From Meiothermus sp. Pnk-1 (GTDB taxonomy: Bacteria > Deinococcota > Deinococci > Deinococcales > Thermaceae): a DNA stretch of 64,000 nucleotides. The notes below the pieces were generated by a model, which saw nothing but the letters and a program-made list of their open reading frames with translations, ran no database searches and was not told the DNA's origin. Below, piece after piece: positions 50,588 to 58,565 of this stretch. Numbering within the stretch: the stretch's first letter is position 1; every line of letters starts with the position of its first letter. The DNA is taken from NCBI RefSeq assembly GCF_003226535.1, contig NZ_QKOB01000006.1:87136-151135 (forward strand), written 5' to 3'. The position numbers were made by a program, and so were the translations under genes.

Positions 50588-52408
50588 ATGAACACCCAAA
50601 AGTTCTCTGATCCGTTGGATTTTATTCGCTTGTGCCCGCCCTTTGACCAGCTCCCACCCCAGGGCTTGCAAACGCTGGAAAAAAGCCTCGAGGTGGCCTA
50701 TTTGCCCGCCGGGACGCGGGTGCTCGAGGAGGGGGGTAAGAGCAGTAACCATCTATACCTGATCCGCAAAGGCTCGGTTCGACTCGAGCGAGGGGGGAAG
50801 GTGGTGATGCAGCTCGAGGAGGGTGACCTATTCGGTTACCCCTCGCTGCTCTCTCAGGACGCCCCGGCCTTCGATGTTATCGCCGAGGAAGACCTCTTGG
50901 CCTACCGCTGGCCCGCCGAGACCTTTCGCACCCTGATGGAGTATCCCGGCTTCGCCCAGTTCTTTACCCAGGGGCTCGCCGAACGGCTGCATAAGGCGGT
51001 GCAACCCGAATCCACCTACCTGAACGTAGATTTCAGCTTGCCCATCAGGCAAGTGGTGAGCCGGCCTGCGGTCTTTGTTCCCCGCGGATACACGGTGCAA
51101 CAAGCAGCCCAGCTCATGCGACAGCACCGCATCAGCTCGGTGCTGGTGATGGGCGACCCGGTGGGCATCCTGACCGACCGCGACCTTAGAAACCGGGTCC
51201 TAGCCGAGGGCTTACCCCCCAACACCCCGGTAGAGCAGGTGATGAGCACTCCGCTGAAAACCTTAGCGGCCTCGAGTTCGCTCTTCGAGGCGCTATCCTT
51301 CATGATGGCCCACGATATTCACCACCTGCCCCTCACCGAGGAAGGGCGGATCATAGGAGTCGTCACCGATACAGTTTTTCTGCACCAGCAAGCGCGAAGC
51401 CCACTGTACCTAGCCCGGCGTCTCGAGCGTAGCGAAGATCCAGAACAGCTACAGGGATACGGGCTCGAGCTAGCCGGAGTGATAGAAAACCTGCTCAACG
51501 GTGGGCTGGGTGCGGCGGAGATCGGGCGCGCGGTGAGCACCCTCAACGACCTACTGCTATACCGTCTATTGCGCCTGGCCGAACAAAAGCTGGGGCCACC
51601 CCCTACCCCCTATGCCTGGATTGTCTTCGGCTCCGAAGGACGGATGGAGCAGACCCTCCTCACCGACCAGGATAACGCGCTGATCTACGCCCAGCCCTCT
51701 CCACAAGCCGCCCATTACTTCCCCCAGCTCGCGGAGTTCGTGGTAAAGGGGCTGCTGAGCGCTGGGTTCCCTCTTTGTCCGGGCGGTTACATGGCGACAA
51801 ACTGGCACAAACCCCTGGCCGATTGGCTCCAGCTCTTCCGGGAGTGGATCGAGCGGCCTACCCCAGAGGCCCTGCTCGAAAGCGCCATCTTCTTTGACTT
51901 CCGCCCGCTACACAGCTCGCTTGATCTCAGCGTGCTGCGCGAAGCAGTGGGACAGGCCCGCTCGAACCAGCGCTTTCTAGCCCAGCTGGCCCGCTCCGCG
52001 CTCGAGTTCCGCCCTCCGCTCACCCTCTTCCGGCAAATCCGCCAGGATGAGGCCGGGCTCGACCTCAAGAAAAGCGGCATCACTCCCATCGTCAGCCTAG
52101 CTCGCCTCTACGCCTTAGCCGCCGGTTCCGAGGCGGTGAGCACGCCCGAGCGCCTGAAAGCTGCCGCCCAAGCCGGGACACTGAGCGAAGAGACCGCGCT
52201 GACTCTGGCAGAAGCCTTTGCCTTCTTGCTGCGTCTGCGGCTACGCGAACAGCTGCAGGCCTTCCGCAAAGGTCAGCCGGTGGGAAACCGAGTACGGCTA
52301 GAAACCTTGAGCCCGCTGGAGCGCCACCATCTACGCGAAGCCTTTCTGGCCATCCGCGAAGCCCAAGAGGCCACCCGCCTAAGCTTCCGCACTGACCAGC
52401 TCGGGTGA
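50588..52408 (+). CDS. cNMP-binding / CBS / DUF294 nucleotidyltransferase-like protein
   Basis: 606 residues. Cyclic-nucleotide-binding domain (about 15-130: LPAGTRVLEEGGKSSNHLYLIRKGSVRLERG), two CBS repeats (about 155-270), then DUF294 (VFGSEGRMEQTLLTDQDNALIY, the G-S-x(7-10)-D-x-D type of nucleotidyltransferase site, about 343-364) and a helical DUF294 C-domain. GlnD-like enzymes share this type of site. It probably senses adenine nucleotides and modifies or signals to a partner; neither is shown. It starts six bases after the actP terminator and is followed by an exonuclease gene. Confidence 0.88.
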   Translation: MNTQKFSDPLDFIRLCPPFDQLPPQGLQTLEKSLEVAYLPAGTRVLEEGGKSSNHLYLIRKGSVRLERGGKVVMQLEEGDLFGYPSLLSQDAPAFDVIAEEDLLAYRWPAETFRTLMEYPGFAQFFTQGLAERLHKAVQPESTYLNVDFSLPIRQVVSRPAVFVPRGYTVQQAAQLMRQHRISSVLVMGDPVGILTDRDLRNRVLAEGLPPNTPVEQVMSTPLKTLAASSSLFEALSFMMAHDIHHLPLTEEGRIIGVVTDTVFLHQQARSPLYLARRLERSEDPEQLQGYGLELAGVIENLLNGGLGAAEIGRAVSTLNDLLLYRLLRLAEQKLGPPPTPYAWIVFGSEGRMEQTLLTDQDNALIYAQPSPQAAHYFPQLAEFVVKGLLSAGFPLCPGGYMATNWHKPLADWLQLFREWIERPTPEALLESAIFFDFRPLHSSLDLSVLREAVGQARSNQRFLAQLARSALEFRPPLTLFRQIRQDEAGLDLKKSGITPIVSLARLYALAAGSEAVSTPERLKAAAQAGTLSEETALTLAEAFAFLLRLRLREQLQAFRKGQPVGNRVRLETLSPLERHHLREAFLAIREAQEATRLSFRTDQLG

Positions 52409-52486
52409 AGTCAGGCTGTGGTCGACCATGGATCCTCTCCCAACCAACGACAACCCCGCTTGATCGCATTTTCTTTGCTTACACCC

Positions 52487-53098
52487 ATGCTTAAGCGCCT
52501 GCTACGACGCACCCCCGCATTGCCTTGGGAGGAAGTGGTGTACTGGGCGCTTGACCTTGAGACCAGCGGGCTCAAACCCCAAGATCAAATCCTCTCGGTG
52601 GGCATGGTTCCCATTCGGAAAGGGGTGATCCGCTACGGGGAGCACTTGTACAGCTTGGTGCGCCCCCACCGTTTCGACACGCTCTCGCTCGAGGGGCTGC
52701 GGGCCCACCAGATCCGTCCTTTTGAGCTGCGTGAGGCCCCCCCGCTTTGCCAGGTCTTGCGCGAAGTTCATCAGCGGCTCAAAGAGGGGGTTTTGCTGGT
52801 CCATCACGCTTTGGTGGACGTAACGTTTTTGAAGCGCGCGTATGCCCGTTGCGACCTGGTTTGGCCCGAGCCACAGGTAGTAGATACCGTCAAACTGCTG
52901 CACAAGCTCGGCCAACGGCGAGCGCTGCTCGAGCCCCACCTTGAAGCACCTCCTGAGAATTTGGCCAAGGCGCGGGCCTTTCTTGATCTACCACCTTACA
53001 CCGCTCACCACGCTCTAATCGATGCGCTCGCTACCGCGGAGATATTTTTGGTCCTGCGCGCCAAGCTAGGAATCCGGACGTTGCGTGAACTGGTTTAG
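52487..53098 (+). CDS. DnaQ-like 3'-5' exonuclease
   Basis: 203 residues. DEDDh motifs are present: ALDLETSG (Asp, Glu), LVHHALVDVTFLKR (Asp), and TAHHALIDALATAEIF (His, Asp). ATG 52487 is chosen since MLKRLLRRTPALPWEEV leads directly into the fold; the frame is open 69 bases further up. Exonucleases of this type often follow DUF294 genes next to solute symporters. Role unknown: DNA, RNA or small nucleotide substrate. Confidence 0.87.
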   Translation: MLKRLLRRTPALPWEEVVYWALDLETSGLKPQDQILSVGMVPIRKGVIRYGEHLYSLVRPHRFDTLSLEGLRAHQIRPFELREAPPLCQVLREVHQRLKEGVLLVHHALVDVTFLKRAYARCDLVWPEPQVVDTVKLLHKLGQRRALLEPHLEAPPENLAKARAFLDLPPYTAHHALIDALATAEIFLVLRAKLGIRTLRELV

Positions 53099-53390
53099 AC
53101 AGTTCGTAGCCCTGGTCAGGTTTCTCAGAGGGGATTCTGTTTCAAGGCTTGGCCCCAATGATATGAACCCCACCCCAAGCGTTCCGCTAAGGGCAAGCCA
53201 AAGCCTATCTGTTATGACCGCTTCGATTGGCAGCGCTACCCGGCTATCGCCGCGAAAATACGCCGCGGTTGGGGTCCCAAAAATAAGAAAAAGCCAAGAA
53301 GATTTCTTAATGACCTCTATCCCTGGGTAAAACCCCGAACATCACAAGACTCTCATCCCTCTGACCTCAGCTCGTGGTACAGAAGAGCAA
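53099..53390. other. Gap before exbB with possible coding remnant
   Basis: 292 bp, lower GC than its surroundings. No standard promoter is convincing. From about 53160 one plus-strand frame runs without stop into the exbB region and reads KPKPICYDRFDWQRYPAI and KKPRRFLNDLYPWVK, which look protein-like, but there is no start and A/T-rich codons are used. It may be the tail of a decayed, perhaps mobile, gene. Confidence 0.3.
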
Positions 53391-54083
53391 ATGACCCCCC
53401 TCGAGCTGATCCAAGCGGCTGGGCCGGTGTTGTGGGCCATCCTGGCACTTTCGCTGTACGTGGTGTACACGTTCTTCTTGCACCTGCAAGCCCTCTTGCG
53501 CCTAGGCCGGGATAGCCGGTTACTCTTGACCCGGGTCCACGCCTCGATCATGCACGGCGACCTGGCCGGGGCCCTGCGGGAGGTGCGGCGTGAGCGGAGC
53601 GCGGTAGCGAATGTGCTGCGGGCGGGGCTCGAGCGGGCTGAAGTGGGAGGGATCGAAGCCGCGCTCAACGAGGCGGTGCAGTACGAGGAGGCCCGGCTTT
53701 TCCGGCCCTTGGGCGGCTTGGGAACGGCGGCCCAGATCGGCCCGCTGCTGGGGTTGTTGGGCACGGTGATCGGGATGATCCGCTCGTTCCTGGTCTTCGC
53801 TCAATCTCCCAACCCCACCCCCACCCAGCTCTCCACCGGGATCAGCGAGGCGTTGGTCAACACCGCAGCGGGGCTCATCGTGGCGATCGTGGCCTATCTG
53901 GCCCGTAGCTACCTGCGCAACCGAGCCGAGGCCCTGCTGCTGGGGGTGGACCGGGCGCGCGAGGCCCTCCCGGCTTGGCTCGCCGAGGCCCAGCTTCGCC
54001 GCGAGGGCCGCCTGCGAGGAGCCCCGGCCCCGCTTTACGAACCCGACCGGGTGGAGGCTGTGAGCCCCAAGGAGGGCGCATGA
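53391..54083 (+). CDS. exbB: ExbB/TolQ/MotA-type proton channel protein
   Basis: 230 residues with three transmembrane segments (about 8-28, 105-128, 150-172). The family core LGGLGTAAQIGPLLGLLGTVIGMIRSF and GISEALVNTAAGLIVAIVAYL is clear. It uses the proton gradient to drive an envelope-spanning partner. The stop overlaps the exbD start by four bases. The alternative names TolQ or MotA-like cannot be excluded. Confidence 0.9.
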   Translation: MTPLELIQAAGPVLWAILALSLYVVYTFFLHLQALLRLGRDSRLLLTRVHASIMHGDLAGALREVRRERSAVANVLRAGLERAEVGGIEAALNEAVQYEEARLFRPLGGLGTAAQIGPLLGLLGTVIGMIRSFLVFAQSPNPTPTQLSTGISEALVNTAAGLIVAIVAYLARSYLRNRAEALLLGVDRAREALPAWLAEAQLRREGRLRGAPAPLYEPDRVEAVSPKEGA

Positions 54084-54487
54084 GGCGCCGAGCGGGCCTG
54101 GGGCGGCGCACCCTCGAGCCCGTAGAGTTCAACTTCGCCCCCATGGTGGATGTGGTGTTGATCCTGGTGATCTTCTTCATGCTGGCGGCCAACCTGAACC
54201 GCCCGGATCGGGCCTTTGCGGTAGACCTGCCCCAGGCCAGCACCGCCCAGGCCATCCCCCAAGCCCCGCTGGTGATCGCCCTCAGCCGGAACGGACAGGT
54301 GGCCCTCAACGGCCAGGTGGTGAGCCCGGCAGCGCTCGAAGGAGAGCTGCGCAAAGCCCTCAAGAACCCCAACCGCGCGGTCTTGCTCGAGGCCGATAAG
54401 GCCGCCACCCACGGAAGGGTGGTCTCGCTCATCAACCTGGTGCGCTTGGCCGGAGGGACCCGGCTGGAGATCGCCACCCTGCCCTGA
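54080..54487 (+). CDS. exbD: ExbD/TolR-type protein
   Basis: 135 residues. One N-terminal transmembrane helix with the essential Asp (APMVDVVLILVIFFMLAANLN), then the periplasmic TolR/ExbD domain. GGAGG is five bases before ATG 54080, and ATGA overlap couples it to exbB. It should form the channel with ExbB. Confidence 0.9.
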   Translation: MRRRAGLGRRTLEPVEFNFAPMVDVVLILVIFFMLAANLNRPDRAFAVDLPQASTAQAIPQAPLVIALSRNGQVALNGQVVSPAALEGELRKALKNPNRAVLLEADKAATHGRVVSLINLVRLAGGTRLEIATLP

Positions 54488-54488
54488 A

Positions 54489-55805
54489 ATGACCCCGTCC
54501 CTGCCCCCTAACGCCGAACGCAGCCGAGCGCTGCTGGCCGCGCTGCTATTTCACCTGGCCCTCTTGGTGTGGCTGGGGTTGTTGCCCCCCCTGCGCCCTT
54601 CGGCCCCGCCCCCGCTCCGCATCACCGTAGCGCCTCCCCCGACCCCGGCGGCGCAGCCTGCGCCTAGCCCCACCCCCCCGGCGGTCAGACCCCCCCAGGT
54701 GCGCCCGGCCCCAACACCCAAACCGAAACCTGCCGTACCCTCTTCGGCTCAGGCTCGAGCCTCCCAAGCCACCGCACAACCGCGGGCCGGGAGCCGCACC
54801 GTCCAGCCCGGCCCCCTACCCAAAGCTGAGCCTCAGCCCACCCCGCGTCCGGAGGTCGCCTCCCGGCCCAATCCGGCCCTCGACTCTCCGCAAAACGGCC
54901 CGCTCGAGCCCCCCAGCCCGGTCCGGTCCGCTCCGGTGGGCGAAAACACCGCGGCAGCTCGCCAGGCCCTCACCCCCTCCCCCGAAGGGAACCTGCCCGC
55001 CCGCCCTGCCCCCTCGCCCGAGATGCAAGTCGGGGGTGGACGTAGCCCCGGTAACACCCCCATCCCCGAGGGGCAGCCGCGCTCGAGGGCGGCCAACCCG
55101 ACTTCCGCGCAGGCCGAACCCATAGCAGCCTCGCCGCGTTCGGGAAGCGCGCCGCTCCCCGAACCCCAGGCCGATACGGTATCCGCCCCTGACTCCCTGC
55201 GGCGCAACGGCACCTCTCCCGCGCCGGATGCCGCCTCGAGCCCCACCCCGGCCCCGCTCGCCGAGCCCCAACCTGCCGCGCCGCACCCTGGCCCTGAGAC
55301 CGTGGGGAGCGAGTCCACCCGCATAGCCCCCAAGACCACCCCGTCCCCACATCCCAGCGAGCAAGCCCGCCAGGACGGCCCGGAAGCTGCCGCAGCCCAG
55401 CCGGGGGTCGAGGCAGACGGTCTCGCCGGAGGGAGGGCAGGCGGCAGGGACCAGCCGGATTGCGCCGTCGTGGTGGATGCCCGGGGACTCTCCCCCCGCC
55501 TCTCCCCTAGTCCTTCGCCGGCAGTGCTCGACCCCAGCGGTAAGAAAGTCTGGCCTAACTCCGAGGCCGTCAAGGGAATTTCCTCCAACTTGGTCAATAA
55601 GACCAGCATCGCCCTGTTCTTTGAGAAAGAAGCCGAGGTCGCCTTCGGACAATACACCCGCACCCTCAAGGTGCGCGCCGAGGCCACCAAGCCTTCGGAG
55701 TTCGCCACCTCCTCTAAATTCAACGACTACGTGATGGTTTCCAAAACCGACGCCGAGCGCATCCAATCGGCGGGGTTGACCTGCCAAATGATCTTCCTGA
55801 GGTGA
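54489..55805 (+). CDS. TonB-like Pro-rich envelope-spanning protein
   Basis: 438 residues. One N-terminal helix (ALLAALLFHLALLVWLGLLPPL, read in parts), about 280 residues very rich in Pro, Ala and Ser, then a C-terminal domain of about 110 residues starting DCAVVVDARGLSPRLSPSPS. TonB has the same anchor-plus-Pro-linker design, and the gene follows exbB-exbD with one base between stop and start. The C-terminal domain does not resemble the classic TonB fold; VVDARGL...P resembles a segment in LPP20-type lipoproteins. Partner unknown. Confidence 0.7.
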   Translation: MTPSLPPNAERSRALLAALLFHLALLVWLGLLPPLRPSAPPPLRITVAPPPTPAAQPAPSPTPPAVRPPQVRPAPTPKPKPAVPSSAQARASQATAQPRAGSRTVQPGPLPKAEPQPTPRPEVASRPNPALDSPQNGPLEPPSPVRSAPVGENTAAARQALTPSPEGNLPARPAPSPEMQVGGGRSPGNTPIPEGQPRSRAANPTSAQAEPIAASPRSGSAPLPEPQADTVSAPDSLRRNGTSPAPDAASSPTPAPLAEPQPAAPHPGPETVGSESTRIAPKTTPSPHPSEQARQDGPEAAAAQPGVEADGLAGGRAGGRDQPDCAVVVDARGLSPRLSPSPSPAVLDPSGKKVWPNSEAVKGISSNLVNKTSIALFFEKEAEVAFGQYTRTLKVRAEATKPSEFATSSKFNDYVMVSKTDAERIQSAGLTCQMIFLR

Positions 55806-55809
55806 CCCG

Positions 55810-56505
55810 ATGCAGCGGATGGTGATTTTTCTCAGCTTGAGCTTCCTCGCATCAGCCCTAGCCTGGCAACCGGCCCCCGACCTCGAAACCGCCCAGCGGG
55901 TAGTGGACGGGGCGTATAGCCGTATCCCTACCGTAGAGACCTCGACTACCGTGGACCTGAGCGTAAAGGACAAAAGTTTTTCCGGTGGCGTGGGGGTCAA
56001 GACGCTGTATGGAAACCCCGCCGCCTGCTTAGCCCCTTGGCTCGAGAACCCCGAGGCCTATGCCCAGTACGGTAGCCGCCCGCACTCCATCACGGTGGCG
56101 GGCCAGGCGGACGTAATCAGCCTGGAGGCTCAGCGGGTGCGCAATGCCTTCAAGAACCTATCCGCCCAGGAAGCGCTCTCGAGGGCACAAAAAATCCTGC
56201 CTGCCGGACACCTACGCATCTTTGTGGAGATTTGGGGGCTGGCCAAACCCGCCCTCCGCGCCGCCTATACCGTCGGGCTGGGCGGCCTAGGCAACGGCTT
56301 CGTGATGCCTTACAAATCGGCCTACCTGGACGACTGGAAACCGCTTGACAGCGACCCTGGGCGCTACAGCGGCACCATGGTCTATTACTTCGATCTCTCG
56401 AAGACCAGCGTGGATCCCAAAGGTACCCTCAACGTGGTGATCAAGACCGAGGCTGACAGCGATTGCGCCTATATCGTGCCGGTGGACCTGTCAAAGTTTG
56501 AATAA
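55810..56505 (+). CDS. Secreted protein of unknown function
   Basis: 231 residues with a signal peptide (MQRMVIFLSLSFLASALAWQ). The body has few cysteines (ACLAPW and SDCAYI) and beta-rich stretches such as RYSGTMVYYFDLSKT. NVVIKTEADSDCAYIVPVDL ends the protein. The gene starts four bases after the TonB-like stop, so it is probably the last gene of the exbB operon and may be the component energised by it. I do not recognise the family. Confidence 0.65.
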   Translation: MQRMVIFLSLSFLASALAWQPAPDLETAQRVVDGAYSRIPTVETSTTVDLSVKDKSFSGGVGVKTLYGNPAACLAPWLENPEAYAQYGSRPHSITVAGQADVISLEAQRVRNAFKNLSAQEALSRAQKILPAGHLRIFVEIWGLAKPALRAAYTVGLGGLGNGFVMPYKSAYLDDWKPLDSDPGRYSGTMVYYFDLSKTSVDPKGTLNVVIKTEADSDCAYIVPVDLSKFE

Positions 56506-56530
56506 AAATCCGGAAGCGCTGGGCTTCCGG
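56500..56530 (-). terminator. Terminator, originally of the tRNA-Met operon
   Basis: On the minus strand CCGGAAGC (56530-56523), loop CCAGC, GCTTCCGG (56517-56510), then ATTTTTATT. It stands directly beyond the distal 47-bp repeat, where the 3' end of the tRNA operon would lie without the inserted element. Confidence 0.8.
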
Positions 56531-56533
56531 GGG

Positions 56534-56580
56534 TGGTGGCTATGGGCGGACTTGAACCGCCGACACCACGATTATGAGTC
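56534..56580 (-). repeat. Distal attachment repeat (partial tRNA-Met copy)
   Basis: 47 bp identical to 59974-60020. It spans from the CCA end of tRNA-Met back to the anticodon loop. It lacks the 5' half of the tRNA, so it is not functional; it marks the far end of the inserted element. Confidence 0.95.
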
Positions 56581-56888
56581 CCCCCAACCCACTGGTAATG
56601 TAGCCTCACCGGGTTCTGGACACAAGAACCGGTCTATGCCCTAATCCAAGGGGCAGTCTATGACATGCAGTCCATACTTTCAAGGGGGTACGCTTACCCG
56701 CCATTATATATGTCGGTACCCAAAATTCATGCCCCAATCCCTGTCCTACACGACCTTTCCTTGAGGTCAATACTTTCCCCTTATATACTCGAGTACAAGT
56801 TTGTAGACTTATCCCTGTCCTAGACTCTACTCATACACCTCAATGCTAGCTACTCACTCCTCTCAACCCTGTGCTGTGTGACTTACTC
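56581..56888. other. Non-coding end of the element, possible replication origin
   Basis: 308 bp, A/T-richer than the rest. It contains the direct repeat ATCCCTGTCCTA (56737-56748 and 56811-56822), the palindrome TACTCGAGTA, and short related motifs (CAATACTTTCC-like). It lies downstream of rep. No gene is seen; a double-strand origin is possible. Confidence 0.35.
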
Positions 56889-57500
56889 CTAAGGCAGTTG
56901 ACCCCACCGAGGGCTAAGGTGAGCGCTATGCTTACCCTCATCCTTGTCCTGTGAGTACTTACTCCTCACATCCTTTGTACTTGGTAACCCACCTTCGTAG
57001 GTAGCCTTCGCCATGTAGCTCCCCCAACGTCCTATGTCCTTTTGGTCAATCCGTCCTCCCCACTGCGGCCTATGCTTGACTTCTGGGGCATGCCAACCGT
57101 GAAGCTCTGATTCGACCATGGCCCAGGTGTACTCCTCTAGGCGCTCAGCCGCACTCAGCAAGTTCCACGCTTCCCGCGTCTGCGCTGCTGTAACGTGGGC
57201 ATGTGCACCCATCCCGTCAGCGTCAAGTTCATACTTGATGACGTGTGGAGTACTGCCGAGGGCGCGCTCGAGCTCACGCTCGAACGCACCCCGCTTACGC
57301 TTGTCCGTCAGCCACTCCTTCGGACCTTTGTACGTGCTTGTAATCACACCAGGTGCCCACTCCGGGTCACCGCTGCGCACTAGCCTGTCCAGCCTGTCCA
57401 CCCACCGCTTGGTGGCCCTGGCGTGCTGCTTCCTCTCGAGGCTCGTGCGCCGTGCCGCTTCGGGCACATAGCGTACTGGTCTACGTGCTTTGCGCGGCAT
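56889..57500 (-). CDS. Putative rolling-circle Rep protein (HUH endonuclease)
   Basis: 203 residues. Three features in order fit rolling-circle Reps: a T-rich strand GVITSTYKG (about residues 51-59; motif 1), GMGAHAHVT with His100-Ala-His102 (HUH, motif 2), and GSYMAKATYEG with Tyr162-x-x-Lys165 (motif 3). The tail HSAHLSPRWG resembles the end of small phage and plasmid Reps. It would nick the origin and join the 5' end to Tyr162. It begins two bases after the upstream gene's stop. No database check was possible. Confidence 0.6.
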   Translation of the reverse strand: MPRKARRPVRYVPEAARRTSLERKQHARATKRWVDRLDRLVRSGDPEWAPGVITSTYKGPKEWLTDKRKRGAFERELERALGSTPHVIKYELDADGMGAHAHVTAAQTREAWNLLSAAERLEEYTWAMVESELHGWHAPEVKHRPQWGGRIDQKDIGRWGSYMAKATYEGGLPSTKDVRSKYSQDKDEGKHSAHLSPRWGQLP

Positions 57501-57502
57501 GG

Positions 57503-58030
57503 CTAGAATTTCTCGGTGACGTCGGCCATGGCCTCGAGGTCGCTCAACTGCACTACGTAGTACGGCTTGTGACCTTCAGCCTTGCCCTCGCGGACTTTCG
57601 CCGCGCTCTCGAAGTCGGCTAGGCGCTCGAGGCCTTGTCCGCCAAGCCGCGAAGGTAGGAAGCAGTACACCGCGCACACTTCCTCGCGCTTACTGTCCAC
57701 CAGGGCGTAAATCAGCAAGTTGTCCCAGCGGTGCGCCTTCTCGGCCGTGCCTGCGGTGATGGTGACGCTACCGTGCCAGTGCGCGCCCTCAACCTCGGTT
57801 TGCTTCACCTCGATGCGCACTCGGTGGTCGCCCAAGAGGACCTCCGCGTCCCAGCCATGCGCACGTTCGTGTGACGTGTAGGACACCTGGTCCACAGGCT
57901 GAGGCAGCTTGCCATGCTTAGCCAGGGCCTCCAGCGCCTTAGGCACGATACGCGTTTCCCAGACTTTGAAGTACTCGTAGTACTCCAGGCTTAGGGTCGT
58001 CGTTGAAAGTGATGGTGTGCTATAATTCAT
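57503..58030 (-). CDS. PD-(D/E)XK-like nuclease domain protein
   Basis: 175 residues, family not recognised. GWDAEVLLGDHRVRIEVKQT has Asp61, Glu74 and Lys76 in the D-x(12)-E-x-K spacing of the PD-(D/E)XK nuclease fold, preceded by a helical N-terminus. It could be a resolvase, a restriction-like nuclease or an accessory replication factor. A terminator-like hairpin lies just upstream of its start. It is followed by rep, probably in the same transcript. Confidence 0.5.
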   Translation of the reverse strand: MNYSTPSLSTTTLSLEYYEYFKVWETRIVPKALEALAKHGKLPQPVDQVSYTSHERAHGWDAEVLLGDHRVRIEVKQTEVEGAHWHGSVTITAGTAEKAHRWDNLLIYALVDSKREEVCAVYCFLPSRLGGQGLERLADFESAAKVREGKAEGHKPYYVVQLSDLEAMADVTEKF

Positions 58031-58043
58031 TCATCTGAACCTC

Positions 58044-58078
58044 AAAAAAGTAGGTCAGGGGTCTGCCAACCCCTGACC
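58044..58078 (-). terminator. Hairpin with U-tract between the HTH gene and the nuclease gene
   Basis: On the minus strand GGTCAGGGG (58078-58070), loop TTGGCAGA, CCCCTGACC (58061-58053), then TACTTTTTT. The U-tract runs into the GAGG that probably serves as ribosome binding site for the nuclease gene, so the hairpin may regulate it as well as end the upstream transcript. Confidence 0.75.
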
Positions 58079-58256
58079 TTTAGTTGCGACTACTTGTGAA
58101 GTTATCCAGGCCCGTAGGCCTTCACACGGACCTACTGCTGCCTGATGCTGCGCCGGGCTCCACTACCCTCGCCATGCCTCAATGCCACGAGGGGGGTTGG
58201 ATACCCCCCTCGCTTTGGAAGCCCGTAAAACGCCTTATAGCGCCTTACAGGGGCCT

Positions 58257-58454
58257 TTAAACCTTGCCCTCAGCCTTAGCTTGCGCGTACTCCCGGCCCT
58301 CGAGGATACGCTGTAGCAGCTCGAGGCTTTCAGTCTCCAGCATGTAGCGCCTACCCCAGCGAATGCTAGGTACCTTGCCGCTACGTGCCCAGTCCCTTAT
58401 GGTGTACCGGTTCACCCCGAGGATTCTTGCCGCTTGACCTGTAGTGAAAAGCAT
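58257..58454 (-). CDS. Excisionase-like MerR/HTH_17 protein
   Basis: 65 residues. LFTTGQAARILGVNRYTIRDWARSGKVPSIRWGRRYMLE is a single winged-helix domain of the excisionase/HTH_17 type. AGGAGG stands seven bases before ATG 58454; the frame is open upstream to 58565 but only this start fits. It probably directs excision by the integrase and may regulate the element. Confidence 0.85.
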   Translation of the reverse strand: MLFTTGQAARILGVNRYTIRDWARSGKVPSIRWGRRYMLETESLELLQRILEGREYAQAKAEGKV

Positions 58455-58465
58455 ACGTCCTCCTG

Positions 58466-58523
58466 GCCTCAGCAAAGCCTGAGGCTCATAACTGCACCTA
58501 ATTAGCTTGGACACCCCATTATA
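58466..58523 (-). promoter_or_regulatory. Promoter -10 and leader hairpin of the excisionase-like gene
   Basis: A consensus TATAAT (58523-58518 on the minus strand) lies 64 bp before the ATG. The leader contains the hairpin GCCTCAG-n6-CTGAGGC (58485-58466), ending just before the ribosome binding site. No clear -35. Confidence 0.5.
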
Positions 58524-58565
58524 TCGTGCGTGGGTTTTGAACCCCATACGCTGGGGGCTTGCCAC

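Noticed and set aside
56534-56580. Second tRNA-Met gene
   Set aside because: Only the 3' half is present and it ends inside the anticodon arm. It is the attachment repeat, not a functional tRNA.
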